A stretch of DNA of 64,000 nucleotides from Acrocarpospora catenulata (GCF_018476525.1 NZ_JAHCST010000021.1:1-64000), one strand, 5' to 3'. Shown: positions 36,110-44,991, counted from the stretch's first letter. A program made the numbers and translations. Notes: generated by a model from the sequence alone, not told the origin.

Positions 36110-37068
36110 GCCGCCCACACGCGCTCGAACAGCCGCATCCAGTTCTCGCCGAGCACGCCGCGAATCTCGTCGTCGGCGTAGCCGCGTTCGGAGAGACGAT
36201 CGGCGAGCGCGGAGATCGTACGGGGCGATTCGATCTCCTGCGGGTACAGCCACGGCGGCGGCGGGTAGTTGTCGGCCGACCAGTCACCGCCGGCGATCAT
36301 CTCGTCGTATTCGCCCTGCGTGATCGTCGAGTAGTCGAGGCCGAGGCCGACATGCCCGCCGCCGACCAGCGAGTCGATGTGCACGATGTGATCGATGAAC
36401 TGGTCGAGCGTGGACTGCCTCGCCGCCGAGACGAAGGCCGGGAACCCGTTCATGCCGATCACGCCTCCGGAGGCGGCGATGCCGCGGAGGATCTCGTCGG
36501 GAAGATTGCGCGGATGCGCATGCACGGCATGGGCGTTGGAGTGCGACGCGATGCACGGGCCACCGGCGTGCGCGAGGGCGTCGGCGCAGGTGCGCCATCC
36601 GGTGTGCGCGAAGTCGACGAGCATGCCGAGGCGGGTCATCTCGGCGACGACCTGCCGGCCTAAGGTGCTCAGACCGGCATCGGAGGGCTCTTCGCAGCCG
36701 TCGCCGATCGGGTTGCGGCGATTGTAGGCGAGGCCGACCATCCGCAGGCCGAGCTTGTGGAACACGGTCACGTTGCTGATTTCGTACCCGAACGGCACCG
36801 GGCTCTGGAACTGCAGCACGACGCCGAGGCGTCCGCTCTCGTGCGCGGTGCGCAGGTCGTCCGCCGTCTCGGCGAGCAGCAGACGGTCATCGGATTCGAT
36901 GATCCGGAGGGTCTCAGCGACTCCGGTCAGAGCGCTCAGTGTCGAGCCGCCGCCGGCGGTGACGACGCATGCGGAGAACCCGCCCTCGATCCATTCCGGA
37001 TACCGCGAGCGCCAGACGTCGGGCGGGCACGTCGCGTCGATGGTGAGCGTCGAGCGGGGATCGACCAT
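36106..37068 (-). CDS. Membrane-dipeptidase-type (M19) peptidase
   Basis: A 320-residue renal-dipeptidase family (M19) metalloenzyme. Landmarks include a shortened N-terminal Zn segment, GLRMVGLAYNRRNPIGDGCEE, LGMLVDFAHTGWRT, IASHSNAHAVHAHPRNLPDE and HVGLGLDYSTI, ending VLGENWMRLFERVW. The usual DGHND near the N-terminus reads IDATCPP here, so the metal site may be altered. M19 enzymes cleave L-D and other dipeptides. First gene of the minus arm, starting next to the three-half-site operator. Confidence 0.83.
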   Translation of the reverse strand: MVDPRSTLTIDATCPPDVWRSRYPEWIEGGFSACVVTAGGGSTLSALTGVAETLRIIESDDRLLLAETADDLRTAHESGRLGVVLQFQSPVPFGYEISNVTVFHKLGLRMVGLAYNRRNPIGDGCEEPSDAGLSTLGRQVVAEMTRLGMLVDFAHTGWRTCADALAHAGGPCIASHSNAHAVHAHPRNLPDEILRGIAASGGVIGMNGFPAFVSAARQSTLDQFIDHIVHIDSLVGGGHVGLGLDYSTITQGEYDEMIAGGDWSADNYPPPPWLYPQEIESPRTISALADRLSERGYADDEIRGVLGENWMRLFERVWAA

Positions 37069-37090
37069 GAACCGTCATCCTCCTCGGAGT

Positions 37091-37128
37091 ACCTTACGGG
37101 AGGTAAGGTGTAATACCTTACGCCTTAC
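37091..37128. promoter_or_regulatory. Overlapping ACCTTAC/GTAAGGT half-sites, probable GntR operator
   Basis: ACCTTAC (37091-37097), GTAAGGT (37103-37109), ACCTTAC (37115-37121) and CCTTACC (37123-37129) alternate with 5-nt spacers. They form two overlapping perfect palindromes in the divergent gap between the M19 gene and the Ntn-hydrolase gene. The FadR-type GntR gene at 39822 belongs to the plus arm and is the natural candidate to bind them. Confidence 0.7.
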
Positions 37129-37164
37129 CTTGTCAAGCAAGTCGGCGTGAGCAGCGGAGGACAC

Positions 37165-38112
37165 ATGGGCCAGCCAATCGTGATCGGCAGCGAACGCAGT
37201 GAGGCGGGGCTGCCGGCGGCGATGGAGATCCTGAGCCGTGACGGAAGCGCGGCCGACGCCGTCGAGACGGCGCTACGCCTGTGCGAGGACAACCTCGCCG
37301 ATCACTACGTCGGTACGGGCGGGCTTCCGAACGCACAGGGTGTGGTCGAGCTGGACGCCTCGATCATGGTCGGATCCACGCGCGCGTTCGGTGGCGTGGG
37401 TGCGGTCCGCGGTTACCCCCACCCCATCTCCATCGCCCGCGCGGTACTGGAGAAGCTCCCGCAGCACGCGGTCCTCGTCGGCAGCGGCGCCGAACTGTTC
37501 GCGCACGAGCTCGGGTTCGAGAAGGCCGAGCTGCTCACGGACGAGTCCCGCGCGCTCTACCGTGACGCGCTGCGCGAGTCGACGTCGTCGGTGGAGGGCG
37601 AGAACACCCGGGCGACCACGGGCGATCAGAAGTACCGGGAGGCCGCCCTCGAACTCGTGCGCCGCCTCGGTCCGCACGACGGGCCGTGGGGCACGATCAA
37701 CGTGCTCGCGGTCGACGCCGACGGCGAGCTCGTCGTGGGTGTGTCCACCAGCGGATACCCGTGGAAGTACCCGGGGCGCATCGGCGACTCGGCCATCCCC
37801 GGCGCCGGCAACTACGCCGACCTCCGCTACGGCGGCGCCGCCTGCACCGGCCGCGGGGAGTTATCGATGCGGGCCGTCGGCGCACACCGCATCGTGGACC
37901 GCCTGGCCGCCGGTGACGACCCCACCGCGGCATGCCTGGCGATGCTGCGCGACGCGGCGCATCTGCCCGACGAGTTCCGCTCCGAGCTGCGCTGCCTCGC
38001 CCTCACCCCCGACGGCCGCCACGGCGCGGCGGCCGGCCAGGCGGGGTCGACCTACAACGTGATGACCATGTCGTCGACGCAGCCCGAGGCGCACCCGCGG
38101 AGTGTGCTGTGA
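37165..38112 (+). CDS. Ntn-hydrolase of the isoaspartyl-peptidase/glycosylasparaginase family
   Basis: A 315-residue member of the asparaginase_2 family. Self-cleavage before a Thr is expected at PWGTINVLAVDADG (Thr177), giving alpha and beta chains. GDSAIPGAGNYAD matches the family substrate loop. ATG 37165 has GGAGG 5 nt upstream and is preferred to the GTG at 37147. Family members remove beta-aspartyl or glycosyl-Asn groups, so modified or isomerised peptides are plausible substrates. Its stop overlaps the next GTG start. Confidence 0.82.
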   Translation: MGQPIVIGSERSEAGLPAAMEILSRDGSAADAVETALRLCEDNLADHYVGTGGLPNAQGVVELDASIMVGSTRAFGGVGAVRGYPHPISIARAVLEKLPQHAVLVGSGAELFAHELGFEKAELLTDESRALYRDALRESTSSVEGENTRATTGDQKYREAALELVRRLGPHDGPWGTINVLAVDADGELVVGVSTSGYPWKYPGRIGDSAIPGAGNYADLRYGGAACTGRGELSMRAVGAHRIVDRLAAGDDPTAACLAMLRDAAHLPDEFRSELRCLALTPDGRHGAAAGQAGSTYNVMTMSSTQPEAHPRSVL

Positions 38113-38933
38113 AGGTCTATCTCTCCTCCGATATGGAGGGCACCGCCGGCGTCGTCGACTGGGACCAGTGCACCGCCGAGGGACGTGACTATGCCCGCTT
38201 CGTGTCGCTGCTCACCGATGAGATCAACGCGGCCATCGAGGGCGCGGTCGAGGGCGGCGCGACAGAGTTCGTGGTCAACGACTCCCACTCGGCGATGCAC
38301 AACCTCGATCCGCGCGCGCTGTCCGGCGGCGCACGCCTGATCTCGGGCCGGTACAAGCCGATGTACATGATGGAGGGACTGGACGGCAGCTTCGACGCCG
38401 TCTTCCTCGTGTCGTACCACGGATCGATGGGCGCGGAGCGGGCGGTCCTCTCGCACACATACTCCTCGCGGGCCATCGCCGAGGTGTGGATCGACGACAG
38501 GATCGCCGGCGAAGCCGCGATCAACGCACTGGTCGCCTCGGCCTACGGGGTGCCGATCGTGCTGGTCACCGGAGACCGGACGACGGAGATCGAGACCCGG
38601 CCCTTCTGCCCGGACGCGCGTTTCGCGGTGGTCAAGGACTCGATCAGCCGCTTCGCGGCCAACTCGCTGCACCCGTCCGAAGCCTGCGCCCTCATCCGAA
38701 GGGAGGCCCGCTTCGCCGTGGAGGGAGCCGCCTCCGCCCGGCAGCGCGATTTCTCGCCGCACACGACGATCACGGTGCGCTTCACGACCGCCGACTACGC
38801 CGACCTCGCCGACCGGATCGTCGGCGTCGAGCGCGTCGACGCCCTGCACGCGCGCATATCGAGCGCGGACCCCCTTGAGCTCTATCGGACGTTCCTCACC
38901 GTCGTCTACCTGACGCGAGGATTGGCATCGTGA
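38109..38933 (+). CDS. M55-family D-aminopeptidase (DppA-type)
   Basis: A 274-residue zinc peptidase of family M55. It starts VKVYLSSDMEGTAGV, with the SxDxEG metal motif (Asp8, Glu10), then EFVVNDSHSAMHNLDP, VFLVSYHGSMGA, and further ligands in LSHTYSSRAIAEVWID and GEAAINA. B. subtilis DppA releases N-terminal D-residues, e.g. from D-Ala-D-Ala. The GTG start overlaps the preceding stop (GTGA). This is the clearest pointer that the locus handles D-amino-acid peptides. Confidence 0.88.
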   Translation: MKVYLSSDMEGTAGVVDWDQCTAEGRDYARFVSLLTDEINAAIEGAVEGGATEFVVNDSHSAMHNLDPRALSGGARLISGRYKPMYMMEGLDGSFDAVFLVSYHGSMGAERAVLSHTYSSRAIAEVWIDDRIAGEAAINALVASAYGVPIVLVTGDRTTEIETRPFCPDARFAVVKDSISRFAANSLHPSEACALIRREARFAVEGAASARQRDFSPHTTITVRFTTADYADLADRIVGVERVDALHARISSADPLELYRTFLTVVYLTRGLAS

Positions 38934-39751
38934 AAGGCGACCAAGCCATGAGAGAAGTGCACGGGAAGACGGCGATCGTGACCGGCGCGGGAAACGGCAT
39001 CGGGCGGGCGATAGCCCATGCGCTGGCGGAGGCCGGAGCCGCGGTGATGGCGTCGGACGTGTCGGAGAAGGACGCACGGCGCACCGCCGAGGAGATCGCG
39101 GGGAGGGGTGGGCGCGCGACCCACGCCGCCGTCGACATAGCCGAAGAACAGGCCGTGATCTCCCTGGTCGACACGGCCGTCACCGCCTTCGGCGGGCTCG
39201 ACATCCTCGTCAACAACGCCGGGATCGGGGGTCCGATGGTCCGGCTGCACGAGACCGAGACCACGGACTTCGAGCGCGTGCTCGACGTCAACCTGCGCGG
39301 AACCTACCTGTGCACGAAGTACGCCCTGCCGCACTTCCTGCGGCAGGGCGATGGCCGCATCGTCAACATCGCCTCGACCTACGGACTCGTCGCGGCACCG
39401 AAGACCGCGGCGTACTGCGCCACCAAGGCGGGCGTCGTGCATCTCACCAGGCAGCTCGCCGTCGACTACGGCCCCGACGGCATCCGCGTGAACGCGATCT
39501 GCCCGGGCTACATCGACACCCGTGACGGCAAGAGCCTCTCTCCGGAGGAGGTTGCGGCGCGTGCGGGGCGGCAGCTCATCCGCGACGCCGCGGCGGCACG
39601 ACAGCCGTTGGGCCGCCAGGGACTGCCCGACGAGGTCGGGGAGGTCGCGCTCTTCCTCGCCTCTGATGCGTCGTCGTTCATGACGGGCGCCGTCCTCACC
39701 GTCGACGGCGGATGCGTGACAACCTTCAACTACGGAGACGCGAGCAATTGA
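38930..39751 (+). CDS. Short-chain dehydrogenase/reductase
   Basis: A 273-residue SDR with TGAGNGIG, NNAGIGG, YCATKAGVVHL and CPGYIDTRDG. The GTG at 38930 overlaps the M55 stop by GTGA; an ATG at 38948 is an alternative. It is co-transcribed with peptidases, so it might oxidise a hydroxy-acid or amino-alcohol product, but nothing in the sequence fixes the substrate. Confidence 0.82.
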   Translation: MKGDQAMREVHGKTAIVTGAGNGIGRAIAHALAEAGAAVMASDVSEKDARRTAEEIAGRGGRATHAAVDIAEEQAVISLVDTAVTAFGGLDILVNNAGIGGPMVRLHETETTDFERVLDVNLRGTYLCTKYALPHFLRQGDGRIVNIASTYGLVAAPKTAAYCATKAGVVHLTRQLAVDYGPDGIRVNAICPGYIDTRDGKSLSPEEVAARAGRQLIRDAAAARQPLGRQGLPDEVGEVALFLASDASSFMTGAVLTVDGGCVTTFNYGDASN

Positions 39752-39821
39752 CTCCCCGAATCCTCATCCGGACACCGAACGGCAGCGGCGACGCGGACAG
39801 CTCTCCCGAGAGGGGCCACCT

Positions 39822-40508
39822 ATGAGCACCACCATCCCCGGCATCACCGTCATCGACCGCGTGCCGCTGCGAGATCAGTGCCGGCAGGCCCTGCGCGGCC
39901 TCATCAACTCCAATGCGCTCAAGGCCGGCGAGCTGCACTCGATCGGATCGGTCGCCGACCAGCTCGGCGTCTCGATCACCCCCGTACGGGAGGCCCTTCT
40001 CGACCTCGCCGGCGACGGTCTGATCGTGATGGAGCGCAACCGCGGGTTCCGAGTCGTCCGGCTCACCGACGACGATCTCGACGAACTCGTCGAGATGCGG
40101 ATCCTGCTGGAGGTGCCGACGGTGGCCCGCGTCGCCTCGCTCGTGCCGCCCCCCGACCTGTCGGACCTGCGCGACCTGGCCAACGAGATCGTCAAGTGCG
40201 CGGCATCCGGCGACATGGTCACTTTCCTGACCCTCGACCGTGAGCTCCACCTGCGGATCCTGGAGCGCGCCGGTAACGGACGCCTCGTACGGGCGGTGGG
40301 GCTGCTGCGCGATCAGACCCACCTCTACGGGCTTGAGAAGGTCGTCGGGACCGAGGAGTTCCACCACTCCGCCGCCGAGCACCCCGAGCTGCTGGATCTC
40401 ATCGAGGCGGGCGACGCCGAGGGCGCCGCCGCGCTCATGCACCGGCACCTGCTGCATACCCGAGGACTCTGGGCGGGGCGCGCCGAGGACGACGGGACGG
40501 AGTCATGA
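39822..40508 (+). CDS. GntR-family (FadR/FCD) transcriptional regulator
   Basis: A 228-residue regulator with an N-terminal winged helix (SVADQLGVSITPVREALLDLAGDGLIVMERNRGFRVV) and an all-helical FCD ligand domain. The FCD Asp/His metal-binding positions appear in DRELHLRIL and the later His-rich helices (HRHLLHTRGLW). It sits inside the plus arm and its stop overlaps the next ATG. It probably binds the half-sites at 37091-37128 and controls both arms. Confidence 0.87.
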   Translation: MSTTIPGITVIDRVPLRDQCRQALRGLINSNALKAGELHSIGSVADQLGVSITPVREALLDLAGDGLIVMERNRGFRVVRLTDDDLDELVEMRILLEVPTVARVASLVPPPDLSDLRDLANEIVKCAASGDMVTFLTLDRELHLRILERAGNGRLVRAVGLLRDQTHLYGLEKVVGTEEFHHSAAEHPELLDLIEAGDAEGAAALMHRHLLHTRGLWAGRAEDDGTES

Positions 40509-41518
40509 AGACGGCGAGCGCACAGGCGACCGTCGAAGCGCCGCGGCACTGGACCGATGCCGAAGTGGCCGAGCACCTCACGCTCGCCGAGACGGTGGAG
40601 GCCGTGCGTCAGGCTCTGGTCGATGCGCACCGGGGCAGGATCGAGCAGCCGCAGCGACTGGCGCTCGGCGACGGGCGGCTGCTGGTGATGGCGGCGCGGG
40701 CGAGCGGAGCCGTGGGCGATGCCGTGGTGAAGACCGTGAACGTCTCCGCACACGCCGGGGAGGTCGCCGAAGGCGTGCACGGCATCGTGCTGTCGCTCGA
40801 CGGCGAGACGGGACGGGTCACGACGGCTGAAGCGTCGACACTGACGGTGCTGCGCACGGCGGCGCTGGTGGCGCTGGCGACCGAGGTGCTCGCCCCGCCG
40901 CGCGTGCACACCCTGGCCGTGCTGGGGGCGGGGCGTCAGGCGCGGGGGCAGGTCGCCGCCGTCGCGCTGGTGCGCCGCCCGTCGACCGTACGGATCTGGA
41001 ACCGCACGCGCGAGCGCGCCGCGGCGTTCGCCGAGGAGCTGGCGGCGACGATGCCCGAGGTGCGCGTCGAGGTCGCCGACACCGCCGACCAGGCCGTGGG
41101 CGGCGCCGACGTGGTGTGCTGCGCGACCGCATCGACGGACGCGCTCTTCGATGCCTCGGCGCTCTCTCCGCAGGCGCATGTGAACGCCATCGGCGCGTAT
41201 CGTCCCGACATGCACGAGATCCCGCAGGAGGCGATGGCCGTCGCGGATCTGGTGGTCGCCGACGACGTCGCGGCATGCCTGGTCGAGTCGGGAGAGATCA
41301 TCGACGCGGTCGTCAGCGGCGCCGTCGACGCCTCTCGCCTGCGCTCGCTCGGCGAGGTGCTGATCGATCCGCCGACGCGGCGAGGCGTCACGGTGTTCAA
41401 ATCGGTGGGCATCGCCGCCGCCGACTACGCCGCCGCCCGACTGCTGCACCGGCCGCGCGGGGGCGGGCACGACATCCCATCAGCGATCAACTCTCCCGAC
41501 CGGCCGGCAGGGGCATGA
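40505..41518 (+). CDS. Ornithine cyclodeaminase / mu-crystallin family protein
   Basis: A 337-residue NAD(P)-binding protein. Landmarks are GRLLVMAARA, VVKTVNVSAHAG, the Rossmann motif LGAGRQARGQ (about residues 140-149) and VNAIGAYRPDMHEIP. Family members include ornithine cyclodeaminase, alanine dehydrogenase and ketimine reductases (mu-crystallin, piperideine-2-carboxylate reductase). In a locus releasing D-amino acids and next to a 2-oxoadipate dioxygenase, ketimine reduction fits best, but this is inference. Confidence 0.8.
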   Translation: MKTASAQATVEAPRHWTDAEVAEHLTLAETVEAVRQALVDAHRGRIEQPQRLALGDGRLLVMAARASGAVGDAVVKTVNVSAHAGEVAEGVHGIVLSLDGETGRVTTAEASTLTVLRTAALVALATEVLAPPRVHTLAVLGAGRQARGQVAAVALVRRPSTVRIWNRTRERAAAFAEELAATMPEVRVEVADTADQAVGGADVVCCATASTDALFDASALSPQAHVNAIGAYRPDMHEIPQEAMAVADLVVADDVAACLVESGEIIDAVVSGAVDASRLRSLGEVLIDPPTRRGVTVFKSVGIAAADYAAARLLHRPRGGGHDIPSAINSPDRPAGA

Positions 41519-41607
41519 TCTTTCATCACAACGAGTGCTCACCTGTCAGCGGCTACCACCAGGAGTCTGCCGGATGGCTTACTCCCAGAACTGATTAGGA
41601 CCCCGTC

Positions 41608-43014
41608 ATGACCGCGATCGTCACGCTCTCCGAGCTGCGTGCCCGCTTCGCCGTCGGTCTCGCCGAGCTCTACGGCCGAGAGGTGCCCGCCTACACGACC
41701 CTGGTCGACGTGTCCCGCCAGGTGAACGAGGACCACATCCGCCGTCACGGACGTCAGGTCGAACGCCTCGGGAGCATCGATCGCGTGACGGCCGAGCGGC
41801 ACGGCGCGATCCGCGTGGGCTCACCCGCAGAACTCGCCCAGGCGGCTCGGCTCTTCGCAGGCTTCGGCATGAAGCCCGTCGGCTTCTACGATCTCCGGGA
41901 CGCTTCGTCGAGCTCCGTGCCGGTCGTATCCACGGCGTTCCGCCCCACAGCCCCCGACGAACTCGCCCGCAACCCATTCCGCGTGTTCACCTCGATGCTC
42001 GTGTCCGACGATCGACGTTTCTTCGACGAGGCGACCCAGCGGCAGCTTGAGACCTTCATCGCCGCACGGCGGCTCTTCGGCGAGGAACTGCTCGGACTCG
42101 CCGATCGCTCGGCCGCCGACGGCGGGCTGTCCCCGGACGATGCCGACCGGTTCCTCGCGCTGGCCACCGCCGCGTTCGAGCTGTCCCCCGACCCCATCGA
42201 CGAGGCCTGGTACCGGCATCTCAAGCGGATCTCGGCCGTGGCCGCCGACATCGGCGGTTCGCCGTCGACGCACATCAACCACCTCACGCCCCGCGTCCTC
42301 GACATCGACGACCTCTACGCGCGGATGTCGGCACGCGGCATCACGATGATCGACGAGGTCCAGGGTCCACCGGCCTGGGCCGGACCCGACGTGCTCCTGC
42401 GGCAGACGTCCTTTCGCGCCCTCGACGAGAGCCGGCTGTTCCGGCAGCCCGACGGCACAGTCACGGAGGGCCTGCTGCGGGTGCGGTTCGGTGAGGTCGA
42501 GCAGCGGGGCATCGCCCTGACCGAGCGGGGACGAGATGTGTACGAGCGCGCGACGGCCGAGGTCGTGCGGCAACTGTACGCGGTGACCGGACGCGAGGCG
42601 CGTGGGGCGGTCGCCGCCGAGGTATGGGCGGACTTCTTCCCGATTCACGAGGTCGACCTCGCCCTCTCCGGACTCGGTTTCTTCACCTACCGCGCCGCAT
42701 CGAGCGCCCCGTACACCGGCACCGGCGATCTGCGGGCGCTTCTCACCTCGGGCGCGGTCGTCGCCGAACCGATCGTGTACGAGGACTTCCTCCCGCGGTC
42801 CGCGGCCGGCATCTTCCAATCGAATCTCGCCGACCAGGGATCCCGGGACCACGCCGCGCAGGCGAAGAACTACGACATGGAACGGCTGTCCGAGTCGATC
42901 GGCCTTCCGATCGACGAGCCGGTCGCCCTCTACCGGCGGCAGCAGGACAAGTCGCTGGCGGAGGTCGGGCGCACGCTGGGAGTCACGGTGACCGGGACGC
43001 CGACCGGGCGATGA
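41608..43014 (+). CDS. 2-oxoadipate dioxygenase/decarboxylase family protein (HglS/YdcJ)
   Basis: A 468-residue VOC-superfamily Fe(II) enzyme (DUF1338). It has the N-terminal His segment around RHGAIRVG, a second His in THINHLTPRVLDIDD and the C-terminal Glu-containing YEDFLPRSAAGIFQSNL. HglS converts 2-oxoadipate to D-2-hydroxyglutarate in lysine catabolism through the D-lysine or 2-aminoadipate route. ATG 41608 has AGGA about 9 nt upstream. It follows the cyclodeaminase-family gene by 89 nt and is the best clue to a lysine-type end product. Confidence 0.85.
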   Translation: MTAIVTLSELRARFAVGLAELYGREVPAYTTLVDVSRQVNEDHIRRHGRQVERLGSIDRVTAERHGAIRVGSPAELAQAARLFAGFGMKPVGFYDLRDASSSSVPVVSTAFRPTAPDELARNPFRVFTSMLVSDDRRFFDEATQRQLETFIAARRLFGEELLGLADRSAADGGLSPDDADRFLALATAAFELSPDPIDEAWYRHLKRISAVAADIGGSPSTHINHLTPRVLDIDDLYARMSARGITMIDEVQGPPAWAGPDVLLRQTSFRALDESRLFRQPDGTVTEGLLRVRFGEVEQRGIALTERGRDVYERATAEVVRQLYAVTGREARGAVAAEVWADFFPIHEVDLALSGLGFFTYRAASSAPYTGTGDLRALLTSGAVVAEPIVYEDFLPRSAAGIFQSNLADQGSRDHAAQAKNYDMERLSESIGLPIDEPVALYRRQQDKSLAEVGRTLGVTVTGTPTGR

Positions 43015-43117
43015 GCCAGGGCCCACATGATCGGCATCCCGACCGGGGTACAGACCACGCCGCTTGTTGTAGCCGGATTGCTTGCGTCTGCGTGCCGGAA
43101 CTTCGGACTTACTCGTC

Positions 43118-43960
43118 CTAGGGGGAGACGGGCGCGAGGTAGATCGCGAAGTCGCCGATGCTCGCGACGCACGCCGCTTGCCGGAAGCAGTCCTTCCCGC
43201 TTTCGAACACGACTCCTCCCGTGAGTGCGGTGGCGATCGCGTCCGCCTCCCGGCCGATGACGTCGCGACCGTGCCGACCGGCGCGGCTGTGGGGGCTGAG
43301 CACGGCCACGACCGTGGACGGCAGAAGCGCGTCGAGCCGTCGCAGCGACGCGACGAACTGCGCGGGGTCGGCGGTAGGGAGGTGGGCGTAGATGCCGCCG
43401 GTGTCGATCGCGTCGCCGCCGAAGAGGAACCCGTGGGACTCGTCCACGAGGCAGATCGAGTCCTGGGTGTGACCGGGGACATGCACGACGCGCAGATCAC
43501 GCCCGCCGAGGGGCAGCACCTCGCCATCGTCGAGCAGCCGCGTGGCCGCACTCGGGCGGAAGTCGGGATGTTGCGGCGCGAAGTCCGCAGGGAGCGGCCG
43601 GGCGGTCGACGCATCCGGAGAGAAGCGCTCGACGTAGTCGAGGAATCCCTCCCAGTACGCCGTCAGCCATCCGGGCGGCGGTCCCTGGGCGAGCAGTTCG
43701 GCGCCCGCATGGTGGATGGCGACCTCGTCGAACTCGTGGTTGCCGCCGACGTGATCGAAGTGGTGATGAGAGGCCACGGTGAGCACGGGTCTGTCGGTGA
43801 GCTCCGCCACGACCGGACGGATCGGCCGCACGCCCAGTCCCGTATCGAAGAGCACCGCCCGCTCATCGCCGATGATCAGATGGCTGCGTACGTGCGAGGG
43901 CTCGGCGATGACGAAGGTGTCGTCGTCGATCCGCTCGATCTCGAACCAGGGGTCGATCAT
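43118..43960 (-). CDS. Metallo-beta-lactamase-fold hydrolase
   Basis: A 280-residue MBL-fold enzyme. The metal motif is SHHHFDHVGGN, with further ligands in VVHVPGHTQDS and FGGDAIDTG. It is closest in style to glyoxalase-II or quorum-lactonase-like hydrolases. The frame is open to 44482, but ATG 43960 has GAGG about 6 nt upstream and fits the fold. It converges on the HglS gene. Possible substrates are thioesters or lactones. Confidence 0.83.
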   Translation of the reverse strand: MIDPWFEIERIDDDTFVIAEPSHVRSHLIIGDERAVLFDTGLGVRPIRPVVAELTDRPVLTVASHHHFDHVGGNHEFDEVAIHHAGAELLAQGPPPGWLTAYWEGFLDYVERFSPDASTARPLPADFAPQHPDFRPSAATRLLDDGEVLPLGGRDLRVVHVPGHTQDSICLVDESHGFLFGGDAIDTGGIYAHLPTADPAQFVASLRRLDALLPSTVVAVLSPHSRAGRHGRDVIGREADAIATALTGGVVFESGKDCFRQAACVASIGDFAIYLAPVSP

Positions 43961-43964
43961 GGGA

Positions 43965-44117
43965 GGCCTCTCGTCTGCCGCGGGGTCAACGCAGCGGCGA
44001 GAACGCGTCGAAACGCGGCGTCGCTGCTGCCGGTGGTGATCAGGTAGGCGAGGATCCGGCCGGTGGCCGGGCCCTGGGTGACGCCCTACATGCCGTGCCC
44101 CACCGGCCCTACAATCC
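43965..44117 (-). pseudogene. C-terminal stub of a D-amino-acid-oxidase-type FAD flavoprotein
   Basis: The minus strand reads IVGPVGHGM, a TAG stop, then GVTQGPATGRILAYLITTGSS and AFRRVLAAAL. DadA/DAO-type FAD oxidoreductases end with GHGMLGVTLAPATGRLLA-type text, so this is the last 50 residues of such a gene with a nonsense codon. The N-terminal FAD domain is gone. A D-amino acid dehydrogenase relic would fit the D-peptide theme of the locus. Confidence 0.6.
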
Positions 44118-44148
44118 GTGATGCCAGTCGAACAGTGTGTTATGTAGA

Positions 44149-44991
44149 TCACGTAGTCACGTCCGCGGCGACCACGACCTCGACGCCAAGGTGGCGGATG
44201 CCCTCGACCGTCTCGGCCGGAGTGGCGGAGTCGACGATGACAACGTCGAAGGCGCTCAGCGGCATCATCATGTGCAGGGCACGACGTTCGAACTTGGTGT
44301 GATCGACATAAAGGATGCGCTGTCGAGACGACTCGAACATCGCCTGCTTGATGAGCCCGGTCTCCACCGCCTGGTGGAAGCAGGCGTTGTCGATCACGGC
44401 CGCGGTCGACATGAGGAACACGTCGGCGCGCATCCGCCGGATGGTCTCGATGGTCTGACCGTCCTGATAGGCATCGCACCACTCCTGGTACTTCCCGCCG
44501 ACGAGGTTCAGGGCGATCCCCGGCTCGTGCTTCAGGACCTGCGCGACCGCGTCGAAGTTCGTGATGACGGTGAGCGGTGATATGCCCTTGATCTCATTCG
44601 CGAAGAAGATCCCTGTGGTCGAGTCGTCGAGGAAGACGGCTTGGCCCGGCTGGATGAACGCCGCCGCGGCCCGGCCGAGGGCGAGCTTGGCCATGCGGTT
44701 CTCGTCGAGGCGGTACTCGGTGCTCGACTCGAACAGTCTTGTCGAGACCGCGGTGGCCTTGCCGTGGCTGCGGCGGAGGACACCAACGGTCTCCAACTCG
44801 ACGAGGTCGCGCCGGATGGTCATGGCGCTCACACCGAACCGTTTGGCCAGAGTGGCCACCGCGACACTGCCGTGCGCGATCACGTACTGGGCTATCGACC
44901 TCTGACGCTGCTTGTTACCGCCTTCCGGTTCGGCGGACTGTCCGTCCATTTCCTCCGTCCCCTGGGCAGACCCCGTACTGACGATCGTCAC
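44149..44991 (-). CDS. DeoR-family transcriptional regulator
   Basis: A 280-residue DeoR protein: HTH (SIAQYVIAHGSVAVATLAKRFGVSAMTIRRDLVELETVGVLRRSHG) and a DeoRC sugar-phosphate-sensing domain. The GTG at 44991 overlaps the kinase stop (GTGA) and is preferred to the ATG at 45024. It is the last gene of the polyol operon and probably represses it, sensing the phosphorylated sugar made by the kinase. Confidence 0.86.
   Translation of the reverse strand: MTIVSTGSAQGTEEMDGQSAEPEGGNKQRQRSIAQYVIAHGSVAVATLAKRFGVSAMTIRRDLVELETVGVLRRSHGKATAVSTRLFESSTEYRLDENRMAKLALGRAAAAFIQPGQAVFLDDSTTGIFFANEIKGISPLTVITNFDAVAQVLKHEPGIALNLVGGKYQEWCDAYQDGQTIETIRRMRADVFLMSTAAVIDNACFHQAVETGLIKQAMFESSRQRILYVDHTKFERRALHMMMPLSAFDVVIVDSATPAETVEGIRHLGVEVVVAADVTT

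Noticed and set aside
43118-44482. 454-codon ORF as an extended metallo-hydrolase
   Set aside because: The extra N-terminal part lies over the DeoR gene and a flavoprotein relic; ATG 43960 with an RBS gives a normal-length MBL protein.
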